A stretch of DNA of 23,647 nucleotides from Bacteroidia bacterium (GCA_020848595.1 JADLHV010000195.1:1-23647); one strand, 5' to 3'; positions 14,938 to 20,712 are shown, counted from the first letter of the stretch. Numbers and translations are program-made. The notes: generated by a model not told the origin, from the sequence alone.

Positions 14938-15320
14938 ATTTTTTCCATGCTATTGGTTTTAGGATTATATTTCATATCATGCATTATAGACTCCCCACAT
15001 TTAGGTAATTTTGCCTCAGTCCATTCGCATGGAACACATTCGCCTATTGGTGAGTCTGGATCATGAAACACACACTTGTGGCCTGGTGGACAATCAGCAT
15101 CACTATAGCATGGAAGATTAAGATTGTTATCTACCTGCGCTAAATGCATTGGATAGTCAAATTCTTCTTTACCAACGATTGTAGTTGGAAACGGATCTGT
15201 AGTTCTATGAACCTTAAATGGATTGTAATCTGACACAGCAAAGCTATTAGGCATTTTCGCAAGTGCTTTTGCTACTGCAGGTATCGCAAATAAACCTAAT
15301 ACAAAGTTTCTTCTCTTCAT
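14928..15320 (-). CDS. Tat-signal-like exported cysteine-rich protein, 130 aa
   Basis: Intact frame from ATG 15320 to TAG. The N-terminus MKRRNFVLGLFAIPAVAKALA has a twin-arginine pair followed by a hydrophobic stretch and an Ala-x-Ala end, so it looks like a Tat signal peptide. The mature part has six cysteines in a compact pattern: Cys71, Cys77, Cys83, Cys95, Cys98, Cys108 (CYSDADCPPGHKC, then GECVPC). This resembles small disulfide knots of secreted proteins. A phage protein with a Tat-like leader is odd and would act in the periplasm or at the cell surface. It is the first gene after the TnpB insertion, which separates it from the operon promoter at 17541. Confidence 0.7.
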   Translation of the reverse strand: MKRRNFVLGLFAIPAVAKALAKMPNSFAVSDYNPFKVHRTTDPFPTTIVGKEEFDYPMHLAQVDNNLNLPCYSDADCPPGHKCVFHDPDSPIGECVPCEWTEAKLPKCGESIMHDMKYNPKTNSMEKIWQ

Positions 15321-15342
15321 CTCCTTGCTTTTCCTAGTTTTA

Positions 15343-15382
15343 TTAAACCGTTTTTTCTTCTACTCCTTCTGAATCGATCGTT
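15343..15382 (-). pseudogene. Possible C-terminal remnant of a gene cut by the TnpB element
   Basis: Directly beyond the right end of the element, one frame reads TIDSEGVEEKTV and then TAA (15345-15343). Further upstream this frame is closed by stops inside the element's hairpin. The stop lies 22 bases before the next ATG, as expected for an operon gene end. It may be the lost end of the gene now stopping at 16609, but the left boundary of the insertion is not certain. Confidence 0.3.
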
Positions 15383-15413
15383 TTGACATCCTCTCACTTC
15401 TAAAGAGATGAGA
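15383..15413 (-). repeat. Right end of the IS200/IS605-type element (end of the omega RNA scaffold)
   Basis: On the minus strand an imperfect hairpin (TCTCATCTC, loop TTTA, GAAGTGAGA; plus-strand 15392-15413) is followed by GGATGTCAA. Hairpin plus '...GGATGTCAA' is the usual right end of TnpB-bearing elements, as I recall it. The omega RNA of TnpB normally ends here and takes its guide from the flanking DNA. The guide would then start at 15382 and read AACGATCGATTCAGAA. Confidence 0.6.
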
Positions 15414-15425
15414 TTCTTTTGCATC

Positions 15426-16550
15426 CTACGCACAGGCTATTGCCTCACGTTGGCGAATGCTGGGTCGTGTCCTCAACCCAAAATTCTTAATATTATTAGC
15501 AGCTAAAATGTCTCTGTCGTGTGTGGTATTACAATGATTGCAAGTCCAGGTTCTTTCACTTAGTTTTAACTCATTGTTTATCTTCCCACAGCTACATATC
15601 TTAGAACTAGGCTCAAATCTGCCAATTTGTAAAAGATTTTTACCATTCCATTCAGCTTTATACCTTAGCATTGTTTCAAAACTACCCCAACTTGCGTCTG
15701 AAATATGCTTCGCTAATTTATGATTTTTGATCATACCTGCTACATTCAAATTTTCTATACAAATACTATCGTGCTGATTGACTATCTCAGTGCTTAGTTT
15801 GTGTTGAAAATCTTTACGCTGATTGGTTACTTTTTCATATATTTTAGCTACTACTAATTTTTGTTTTTCCCTGCTGTTAGAGCCTTTTTGCTTTCTCTCA
15901 AGGCTTCTTTGGGCAATCCTTAACTTTCTTTGCGCCTTTATCAAGTTCTTGGGATTTTCAATCTTTCTGCCATCCGACAATATTGCAAAGTGTTTAATGC
16001 CTAAATCAAGACCAACTGCAGTCTTTTCTGCTATTGGTTTTAGCTTTGGAGCATTTGTTCCTGTTTCAACAAGTATTGAAATAAAGTATCTATTCGTATG
16101 CGTTTTACTAACCGTCGCTTGTTTAACAACTCCTTCAAATGTTCTACTAATGTTTACTGATACTTTGCCGTATTTTGGAAGCGTTACTGTCCAATTATCA
16201 AAATCAACTTTTACCGCAACAGGTATTCTAAAAGATTGTCTACCGTCTTTTTTCTTGAACTTTGGGAAACTAGCCTTGCCTTTAAAAAAATTAGTAAAAG
16301 CATTATCTAAATTAGAAATAGCTTGCTGTAATGCTTGACTAGGCGTATCATTCAGCCAATCATTAGATTGTTTTAATTCAGGAAGTTGTTTTATCAAATC
16401 GAAACAAGTATAATTTTTGCCCGATTGATAAGCCATGTTTTTGGTTTCTAAAGCTAGATTATATACGAACCTACAAGATCCCATTGCGCCAGATAGCTGG
16501 TGTTTTTGATCATTTGTAGGCATTAATTCGTATTTAAAAGCTTTTAACAT
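15426..16550 (-). CDS. tnpB: TnpB, RNA-guided nuclease of an IS605-type element, 374 aa
   Basis: The length and order are typical of TnpB. The N-terminal domain has KYELMPTNDQKHQLSGAMGS and a helix with SQALQQAISNLDNAF. The RuvC-like nuclease shows Asp182 (AVGLDLGIKHF), Glu266 (ICIENLNVAG) and Asp345/Asp347 (THDRDILAANN). A zinc ribbon between them has KICSCG (C319, C321) and TCNHC (C337, C340); the first pair is C-x-C rather than C-x2-C. All catalytic residues are present, so it is probably active. TnpB cuts DNA next to a short TAM using an omega RNA made from its own 3' end and helps retain the element. The gene stops in TAG and has its own promoter, with the -7 box 4 bases before the ATG. 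Confidence 0.93.
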   Translation of the reverse strand: MLKAFKYELMPTNDQKHQLSGAMGSCRFVYNLALETKNMAYQSGKNYTCFDLIKQLPELKQSNDWLNDTPSQALQQAISNLDNAFTNFFKGKASFPKFKKKDGRQSFRIPVAVKVDFDNWTVTLPKYGKVSVNISRTFEGVVKQATVSKTHTNRYFISILVETGTNAPKLKPIAEKTAVGLDLGIKHFAILSDGRKIENPKNLIKAQRKLRIAQRSLERKQKGSNSREKQKLVVAKIYEKVTNQRKDFQHKLSTEIVNQHDSICIENLNVAGMIKNHKLAKHISDASWGSFETMLRYKAEWNGKNLLQIGRFEPSSKICSCGKINNELKLSERTWTCNHCNTTHDRDILAANNIKNFGLRTRPSIRQREAIACA

Positions 16551-16554
16551 ATTG

Positions 16555-16586
16555 CAAATATAGTATATTTTTAAACAGAAAACAAA
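16555..16586 (-). promoter_or_regulatory. tnpB promoter (TTTG-N20-TATATTTG), leaderless arrangement
   Basis: On the minus strand the -33 box TTTG lies at 16586-16583 and the -7 box TATATTTG at 16562-16555, 20 bases apart, an excellent match to the Bacteroidota consensus. The ATG at 16550 begins only 4 bases after the -7 box, so the transcript would start at or very near the start codon. Confidence 0.6.
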
Positions 16587-16608
16587 ATTATTTAATAAAA
16601 TTATTAAT

Positions 16609-17010
16609 TTAATTAGTTGGCTTGTGTTGCCTGCCTAAAGACATGTGTTTTACGCTCAAATCCTTATAAATAGGACGTTCTTTTTTCAAAAAATCGGTAT
16701 TCCTTTTTGCATTTGCCGGAATGTTATGTACGATATCGTCTCCGGCTTGTTTGTTAAATGCTTTGTCAACCTGTCCTTTGAATTTACGGTCTAGTTTTTC
16801 AACCCAATCCTTATCTACATCAAATCCTTTTCCATTCATAGGGTTGTCGTAAATCCTGATATCGTCGCTGTAGAAATTCTTTACTTCACCTCCTGGCATA
16901 CGGCACATAAATACGGAATTAACGTCCAATCCGTAATCTATGATCATTATAGCTGTAGCGTCTCCCAAAGGAGTACTTACATCAATTGTGGGATTAAGTT
17001 GGTGGATCAT
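16609..17010 (-). CDS. Accessory operon protein of unknown function, 133 aa (3' end next to the TnpB insertion)
   Basis: ATG 17010 overlaps the upstream stop by 4 bases. The protein starts with a beta-rich part (NPTIDVSTPLGDATAIMIIDYGLD), then KNFYSDDIRIYDNPM, and has a basic, likely helical C-terminal half (WVEKLDRKFKGQVDKAFNK). It ends in TAA right beside the left side of the TnpB element. The last residues (RQHKPTN) may have been changed by the insertion. I do not recognise the family. Confidence 0.7.
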   Translation of the reverse strand: MIHQLNPTIDVSTPLGDATAIMIIDYGLDVNSVFMCRMPGGEVKNFYSDDIRIYDNPMNGKGFDVDKDWVEKLDRKFKGQVDKAFNKQAGDDIVHNIPANAKRNTDFLKKERPIYKDLSVKHMSLGRQHKPTN

Positions 17011-17165
17011 TTAGTCTTTAAATAAGCTATTACAGCAACTGCCAATACTAAAAAAAATATACCTAAAAATATCAAGCAGCTATTACCCATCTCATCTCCT
17101 AATGCTTTTTGATCGTCGTAGCTATCTTCATAGACATCTCCGTATTCTTTACCTAAGTGATTCAT
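17007..17165 (-). CDS. Small single-pass membrane protein, 52 aa
   Basis: Frame from ATG 17165 to TGA 17009-17007, overlapping both neighbours by 4 bases (ATGA at each end). This is strong evidence that it is real despite its size. The first 28 residues are acidic and soluble (MNHLGKEYGDVYEDSYDDQK). Residues 31-48 form one strongly hydrophobic helix (LIFLGIFFLVLAVAVIAY), followed by a short basic tail. It is type I/III-like, with no signal sequence. Small membrane proteins in phage operons often act in lysis or superinfection control, but nothing here decides that. Confidence 0.7.
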   Translation of the reverse strand: MNHLGKEYGDVYEDSYDDQKALGDEMGNSCLIFLGIFFLVLAVAVIAYLKTK

Positions 17166-17371
17166 TTGATAAAGTGTTTTCTAGGTTTTTCAATCGGTTG
17201 CTTATTTTTATCAAGCCAAGCCGTTGGTTCGTAATAATGGATAACGCTTTCCGTTCTGTCAATTACTTCAGTAACGATATAGCCACATTGCCATTCTTTT
17301 GATAAATCGACCTTATACTCAATAGTTAAAGTATCTGGTTTTCCAAGCAATAACAAAAGTAATACTATCAT
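17162..17371 (-). CDS. Small protein with N-terminal hydrophobic leader, 69 aa
   Basis: ATG 17371 overlaps the upstream stop by 4 bases, and its stop overlaps the next start by 4. The N-terminus MIVLLLLLLGKPD is a short hydrophobic segment without a basic start, so it is either a membrane anchor or a weak signal. The remainder is beta-rich and aromatic (WQCGYIVTEVIDRTESVIHY), ending in a basic tail (KPRKHFIK). It has one Cys. No family is recognised. Confidence 0.65.
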   Translation of the reverse strand: MIVLLLLLLGKPDTLTIEYKVDLSKEWQCGYIVTEVIDRTESVIHYYEPTAWLDKNKQPIEKPRKHFIK

Positions 17372-17523
17372 GATTCTTCATTTTTATCTACTGATAAAAT
17401 AGTTTTAGAGCATTGCAACTGCCTTATCCAATCCTCCCAGGTTACTATCTTGGGCTTTTCATTGCAATCCACTGAGGCAATTTTGTCACCTTCTTGTATT
17501 TTAGGAAAACTTCCTCCATTCAT
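17368..17523 (-). CDS. First gene of the accessory operon, 51 aa
   Basis: ATG 17523-17521 starts a 51-codon frame ending in TGA 17370-17368 that overlaps the next ATG by 4 bases. It lies 17 bases downstream of a well-formed -7 box. The peptide reads MNGGSFPKIQEGDKIASVDC, continues with VTWEDWIRQLQCSK, and is soluble. EGDKIASV and VTWEDW suggest a small beta-barrel, but no family is recognised. Coupling and promoter position support it being real. Confidence 0.65.
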   Translation of the reverse strand: MNGGSFPKIQEGDKIASVDCNEKPKIVTWEDWIRQLQCSKTILSVDKNEES

Positions 17524-17540
17524 GTAAATTAATTGTACTG

Positions 17541-17573
17541 CAAATATACGTAATTAGATTTATTATTTACAAA
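17541..17573 (-). promoter_or_regulatory. Promoter of the leftward accessory operon
   Basis: On the minus strand TTTG (17573-17570), 21 bases, then TATATTTG (17548-17541): an exact -7 match to the Bacteroidota consensus. It precedes the 51-residue gene and probably drives all genes to 13287, with the TnpB element inserted in the middle of the unit. Confidence 0.6.
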
Positions 17574-17585
17574 CTTTTGTTTGTA
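17568..17585. promoter_or_regulatory. Perfect inverted repeat carrying both divergent -33 boxes (operator candidate)
   Basis: TACAAAC, TTTT, GTTTGTA: 7-bp perfect arms around a 4-base centre. The left arm contains the -33 TTTG of the leftward promoter and the right arm contains the -33 TTTG of the rightward promoter. One dimeric regulator bound here would control both directions. Confidence 0.5.
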
Positions 17586-17609
17586 TTAATTAAACAAGAT
17601 GTAATTTTA
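17580..17609 (+). promoter_or_regulatory. Promoter of the rightward 248-residue gene
   Basis: TTTG at 17580-17583, 18 bases, then TAATTTTA at 17602-17609, which matches TAnnTTTG except for the last base. The ATG at 17614 follows after 4 bases. It is weaker than the facing leftward promoter. Confidence 0.45.
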
Positions 17610-17613
17610 CGCC

Positions 17614-18360
17614 ATGACAGTAGAATCTTTTGTATCTTCATTTATTCCAGAATCAGATAAGGCAAATATTTTTACCGCAATGGCCCTTAAAAAACATTGC
17701 ATGTCAGAGTATAAGCAACAGCTTTCCGAAATGAAATTCTTTGAAGATGGATTTATGCCAAAAGTCCTTGCTTTGCTCAACCAAGATCAAAGGCAAAAAG
17801 TAGATAAATATGTATCCGAATTGCAGAATGAAGACATGTCCGAAGCCAATAAAATAATAGATACCAGGAATGCTTTAATTAATCATCTTAAATCCCTTCA
17901 AGTATTAAATCACCCAATAACAAAAAAGGAATACAGGCTATCTTCTAGCCTTGCTGACAATAGTTATATTTACTCAGGCCTTAACATAACCCAAGGTATT
18001 CCAATAGTTAATGAAAACATAGTTCTAGAAGATATTTTCATTTTTTTTAATAACGGCAAGCTAGATATTGTTTACTATTCCGACAAAATAACAAAACAAA
18101 GAAAATCTTTTCTAAGCGAATACGAAAAGATGAAATTTCCATTAGACTGCTTCGAAGCATCGGAGTTCAACAAAATCGTGTTTATATTGTCGGTTTATGC
18201 ATATGCTTTAGAAAACAATGGGTATAAAATAGGGAGCCTTATATCAAGTGGGCCAAAGCAAGTCATAGTCAGTTACAAAAGATGGGAAGTCTGTCTTATG
18301 CTTAAATATTACAAATGGCAGCACTGCAACAGCTATCAAAAGAAATACGTTGTTATTTAA
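17614..18360 (+). CDS. Rightward gene of unknown function, 248 aa
   Basis: Intact frame from ATG 17614 to TAA 18358-18360. It is the only rightward gene in the left 21 kb and is transcribed from the divergent promoter. The first 95 residues are helical and polar (ESDKANIFTAMALKKHCMSE; VDKYVSELQNEDMSEAN). The C-terminal half is beta-rich and aromatic (IFIFFNNGKLDIVYYSDK) and ends in a basic, aromatic patch (YKRWEVCLMLKYYKW). There is no signal or membrane segment. Its end overlaps the last gene of the facing operon by 8 bases, so transcripts from both sides collide here. I do not recognise it. A single gene facing an operon it may control suggests a regulator, which is inference. Confidence 0.75.
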   Translation: MTVESFVSSFIPESDKANIFTAMALKKHCMSEYKQQLSEMKFFEDGFMPKVLALLNQDQRQKVDKYVSELQNEDMSEANKIIDTRNALINHLKSLQVLNHPITKKEYRLSSSLADNSYIYSGLNITQGIPIVNENIVLEDIFIFFNNGKLDIVYYSDKITKQRKSFLSEYEKMKFPLDCFEASEFNKIVFILSVYAYALENNGYKIGSLISSGPKQVIVSYKRWEVCLMLKYYKWQHCNSYQKKYVVI

Positions 18361-18604
18361 TAAGCTTTTTATAGTCTTCAAATGTTGTTATAGAAACCGG
18401 ACAATCGCTTTTTAGCTCATTCCACGACTTAGCCGGAATCACTAAATATGCTTTATCAACTCCTATTTCTATTTCTAAAACAACAGCCTCAGAACAAAAT
18501 ACCTCCACATTATCTGACAGCTTGACAAGAGATTTTGGAGATATTTTTATCTCCCTTCCTAGTTTGCCAAATGCTCTTACTTCTTGTTTAATCTGCCCTT
18601 CCAT
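18353..18604 (-). CDS. Last gene of the early-type leftward operon, 83 aa
   Basis: ATG 18604 (MEGQIKQEVRAFGKLGREIK) is preferred to the TTG 54 bases further upstream, because the TTG start would overlap the previous gene by 82 bases instead of 28. The protein is a beta-rich small domain (VEVFCSEAVVLEIEIGVDKA) ending in a helix. It ends in TAA inside the convergent overlap with the rightward 248-residue gene. Function unknown. Confidence 0.6.
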   Translation of the reverse strand: MEGQIKQEVRAFGKLGREIKISPKSLVKLSDNVEVFCSEAVVLEIEIGVDKAYLVIPAKSWNELKSDCPVSITTFEDYKKLIK

Positions 18605-18783
18605 TTGTCTGGTTTGCTTTGTAATTTGAAAATAATAATACACACAACTGAAATCCAACTCAATGTGCTTATAATAAATGTCATTAATATATTGTCATAA
18701 GTTAACTTGCCCTCTTTCCAATTTGTAATTATGAAAAACAAAGAACTTATAAAAAAGCCTGATAAGTAATAAAATTCATCCAT
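18577..18783 (-). CDS. Two-helix small membrane protein, 68 aa
   Basis: ATG 18783 follows the upstream TAA with no gap. Hydrophobic segments lie at about residues 5-20 (YYLSGFFISSLFFIIT) and 32-53 (ILMTFIISTLSWISVVCIII), joined by a short charged loop (NWKEGKLTYDN). The C-terminus is basic (SKPDKWKGRLNKK). It is probably an inner-membrane protein with both ends on the same side. Candidate roles such as holin or superinfection exclusion are guesses. Confidence 0.65.
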   Translation of the reverse strand: MDEFYYLSGFFISSLFFIITNWKEGKLTYDNILMTFIISTLSWISVVCIIIFKLQSKPDKWKGRLNKK

Positions 18784-19050
18784 TTAATTAAAATTTATTA
18801 ATCTTTGATCAGATATTAATTTTTTTACTTCGTCATATGGAAGCATTACCTGGAATTCTATACCAGAGCTTCCTACAATACAATGCTCTTTTGACTCTCC
18901 TTCAAGTGGGAAAACAAAATCAATAGAATAAAACGTTATGTCTTTGGAATAAAAGCAATCAACTATGCTTTCTCCCATATCCCTTTTTTTAATTCCCTCT
19001 GGAGTTATGAATTGTACGGGTAAATCCAATGTCATATTTCTTTGCAGCAT
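18784..19050 (-). CDS. Small soluble protein, 88 aa
   Basis: Intact frame from ATG 19050; its start lies inside the 3' end of the 40-residue gene, overlapping by 19 bases. It looks like a small beta domain (LDLPVQFITPEGIKKRDMG; HCIVGSSGIEFQVML) with a C-terminal helix. There are no membrane segments. The family is not recognised. Confidence 0.65.
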   Translation of the reverse strand: MLQRNMTLDLPVQFITPEGIKKRDMGESIVDCFYSKDITFYSIDFVFPLEGESKEHCIVGSSGIEFQVMLPYDEVKKLISDQRLINFN

Positions 19051-19154
19051 TCGTCTAAAAAATCATATCTGTATCCTTTTGGACATGGATTAATAAAAGG
19101 ATCTTCTTGTTCACATTCTTTTGGCCTGCTTGGTTGTATTATTGTTTCTTCCAT
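19032..19154 (-). CDS. Cysteine-rich microprotein, 40 aa
   Basis: ATG 19154-19152 opens 40 codons to TGA 19034-19032, overlapping the next start by 19 bases. The peptide (MEETIIQPSRPKECEQEDPF, then a KGYRYDFLDECC stretch) has four cysteines in its last 27 residues. It fills most of an otherwise empty gap in a tightly packed operon, which is the main support. Function unknown. Confidence 0.5.
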   Translation of the reverse strand: MEETIIQPSRPKECEQEDPFINPCPKGYRYDFLDECCKEI

Positions 19155-19221
19155 ATCGTTTTTAAAATCGGGGAAGCCAAACTTACTCAACTCCCCCTGT
19201 ATGTAATAGCATTGACTATCC

Positions 19222-19500
19222 TTAGTATTTCAAAGTAAGAACTTTGACTGCGTTCATCTGCGCGTTTAAGATCTCTCCTGCAGTATGATTAAATAGTTGT
19301 GTGCGAAGCATTGATTCTGGTTGAGATAAATACTCATCATTAACCAAATCAGCCAGTTCAGCACATAGCCGCTTCGCCTTATCTACCTTGCCATCACTCG
19401 AAGGATTAAAACTTATTCCCACCAATTTCTCACCAAAGGTTAATTCTCCATTTACATTACCCGGACCATTCTTTGGGTCCATTACATTACCATCTGTCAT
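19222..19500 (-). CDS. Acb2/Tad1-like cyclic-nucleotide sponge (anti-CBASS / anti-Thoeris), 92 aa
   Basis: The pattern FGEKLVGISFNPSSDGKVDK, then a helix KAKRLCAELADLVND, then an HTAGEILNAQMNAVKVLT helix matches what I recall of the Acb2/Tad1 hairpin family (DUF7681): 'FGEkavG.tFNPs....V..iK...A.l.D' and 'i..AQMwaVKa.T'. Acb2 proteins are small helical hexamers that bind cyclic di- and trinucleotides and so block CBASS and related signalling defences; they act in the cytoplasm early in infection. The frame is complete, ATG 19500 to TAA. The first 20 residues are disordered and Gly/Asn-rich. It shares an operon with a kinase-like protein, which fits a host-takeover block. The family call rests on motif memory. 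Confidence 0.72.
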   Translation of the reverse strand: MTDGNVMDPKNGPGNVNGELTFGEKLVGISFNPSSDGKVDKAKRLCAELADLVNDEYLSQPESMLRTQLFNHTAGEILNAQMNAVKVLTLKY

Positions 19501-19529
19501 TTTACTTGTTTTATTTGTTAATTAATTAT

Positions 19530-20015
19530 TTACCATTCAATTTTCTGCCATTTCTTTTCATATTTTATAAATCGCCAAATGAAGCCATAATCATGACATA
19601 CAAATTTTTTATCTAGCCATCCAAAGTTATCACTTTTTACATCTGTAAAAAAGTTAGGTACTAAATTTGGTCTAGTTTTATGATAACTTTGTATAGTTCT
19701 TTCCATAATTAAAATCTTCCCATTCGGACTACAATAATGAACAGGTGCAAACCAATCTTTTACCCAAGATAATTGTCCAGTTAAACCTTGTATTTCATCC
19801 CATAAAGTATATTCCATTAAATTACAGCTTGTATTATCTGGTTCAATTTTAATTACAAGTTTAGGATTCATATTATATTCATATACGGTACGATATGTGC
19901 CTTTGCCTATGAATTTACCTATATTCATCGTAATTAAATCTGTATTAACATCAGCTAGACTTGTAATTAATGCTACATCCTGAATATTATTTAAGTTGTT
20001 GTCTAATCTTTTCAT
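19530..20015 (-). CDS. Minimal protein kinase-like protein, 161 aa
   Basis: The kinase landmarks occur in the right order. A glycine-rich loop IGKGTYRTVYEY lies at residues 36-47. Lys56 sits in VIKIE and Glu74 in a following helix (YTLWDEIQ). A hinge-like ILIMERT occurs at 101-107. The catalytic loop DVKSDN gives Asp125, Lys127 and Asn130 (the D-x-K-x-x-N consensus), and DYG at 142-144 stands for DFG. At 161 residues it stops about 17 residues after DYG, so the activation segment and most of the C-lobe of a normal kinase are missing. It could phosphorylate host proteins, as T7 gp0.7 does, or be an ATP-binding pseudokinase. Neighbours are zinc-ribbon microproteins and the Acb2-like gene. Confidence 0.65.
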   Translation of the reverse strand: MKRLDNNLNNIQDVALITSLADVNTDLITMNIGKFIGKGTYRTVYEYNMNPKLVIKIEPDNTSCNLMEYTLWDEIQGLTGQLSWVKDWFAPVHYCSPNGKILIMERTIQSYHKTRPNLVPNFFTDVKSDNFGWLDKKFVCHDYGFIWRFIKYEKKWQKIEW

Positions 20016-20022
20016 ATTGTAA

Positions 20023-20232
20023 TTACAAGAAATATTCTAATTCTATCACATTTATATCAATATAATAATCTGCCCAGATATGTATTGTATTATCAACTTC
20101 ATCTGCTTTTTTAAAATCAACTAGCTCTTTACGAGGTGGACGCCCCGTAACAGTGTCAATTATTCTACAATTATTACACACCTGACAATCAAGTCCTGGA
20201 TGCATATCACAATTTGGACATCTTTGAAACAT
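20023..20232 (-). CDS. Zinc-ribbon small protein, 69 aa
   Basis: ATG 20232 to TAA 20025-20023, ending 7 bases before the kinase-like gene. The N-terminal 20 residues hold two C-x2-C pairs (RCPNCDM; CQVCNNC), a typical zinc ribbon, followed by a basic turn (TGRPPRKE) and a beta-rich acidic C-terminus (IHIWADYYIDINVIELEYFL). It is probably a DNA-, RNA- or protein-binding adaptor. No family name is offered. Confidence 0.65.
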   Translation of the reverse strand: MFQRCPNCDMHPGLDCQVCNNCRIIDTVTGRPPRKELVDFKKADEVDNTIHIWADYYIDINVIELEYFL

Positions 20233-20246
20233 ATACTTTATTTTAT

Positions 20247-20372
20247 TTATGCCGCATCTTCACAAAGAACAGACTCGTCTTCCACACAACAAACCAAATG
20301 AACACCAGCCATAACCTCAAACATGTTATCCAACGGTTCGTCACACACATTACACATCTCATTTACACACAT
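20247..20372 (-). CDS. Cysteine-rich microprotein, 41 aa
   Basis: ATG 20372-20370 overlaps the end of the 104-residue gene by 10 bases and runs 41 codons to TAA 20249-20247, 14 bases before the next ATG. The start MCVNEMCNVCDEP and the later LVCC and LCEDAA give six cysteines, a likely metal-binding fold. Tight packing on both sides supports it being real. Confidence 0.55.
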   Translation of the reverse strand: MCVNEMCNVCDEPLDNMFEVMAGVHLVCCVEDESVLCEDAA

Positions 20373-20677
20373 GCTAAAACCTTCTTTATAACCTCAGTAA
20401 ATCCGAAATTATTAACGTCGTTCCAGAAATTATCACCACCCCTAGACTCACCAACCCTTACACTCTTGTTTAACCACTCACTCCAACTGCTATATGTCAT
20501 CAACCATGTAATTAAACTATTTGGGTTCTCTATACCGTACTTAAGTACCTCTTTGTAATCACACTCACTCCCTAACTCTTCATGCACAGCATTTGCCCTG
20601 GCAATAGCAACATCAATCGTCTTTATCCTGTAAAGACCAGATGGGGTTTTTATGAAAATATAGTAATTCTTACACAT
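20363..20677 (-). CDS. First gene of the leftward early-type operon, 104 aa
   Basis: ATG 20677 to TAA 20365-20363. A promoter box TATATTTG lies 27 bases upstream. The protein begins with a short strand pair (NYYIFIKTPSGLYRIKTIDV), continues with a helix (AIARANAVHEELGSE) and a tryptophan-rich middle (TWLMTYSSWSEWLNK), and ends in FGFTEVIKKVLACV. No signal or membrane segment is visible. The family is not recognised. Confidence 0.65.
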   Translation of the reverse strand: MCKNYYIFIKTPSGLYRIKTIDVAIARANAVHEELGSECDYKEVLKYGIENPNSLITWLMTYSSWSEWLNKSVRVGESRGGDNFWNDVNNFGFTEVIKKVLACV

Positions 20678-20704
20678 TTTAATGAATTTCTATTAAAATA
20701 TGCA

Positions 20705-20712
20705 CAAATATA
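20705..20712 (-). promoter_or_regulatory. -7 box TATATTTG of the leftward early-type operon
   Basis: An exact TAnnTTTG match on the minus strand, 27 bases before the ATG of the 104-residue gene. There is no clear TTTG at the right distance upstream, so activity may need an activator. Confidence 0.45.

Larger units (their letters stand above)
15383..16607 (-). mobile_element. IS200/IS605-family TnpB-only element (no TnpA)
   Basis: The element is the tnpB gene plus its right-end hairpin. No TnpA (Y1 transposase) is present, so it is an IS1341-like, TnpA-dependent element. The right boundary is fairly clear at 15383. The left end is uncertain: an AT-rich inverted repeat TTAATAA/TTATTAA (16592-16607) lies just inside the neighbouring stop and could be the left-end hairpin. 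It sits in the same direction as the accessory operon. Confidence 0.65.

Noticed and set aside
15823..16338. 171-codon plus-strand frame antisense to tnpB
   Set aside because: It is a shadow of tnpB. The translation is Phe/Leu/Ser-rich, it has no promoter and it lacks domain sense.
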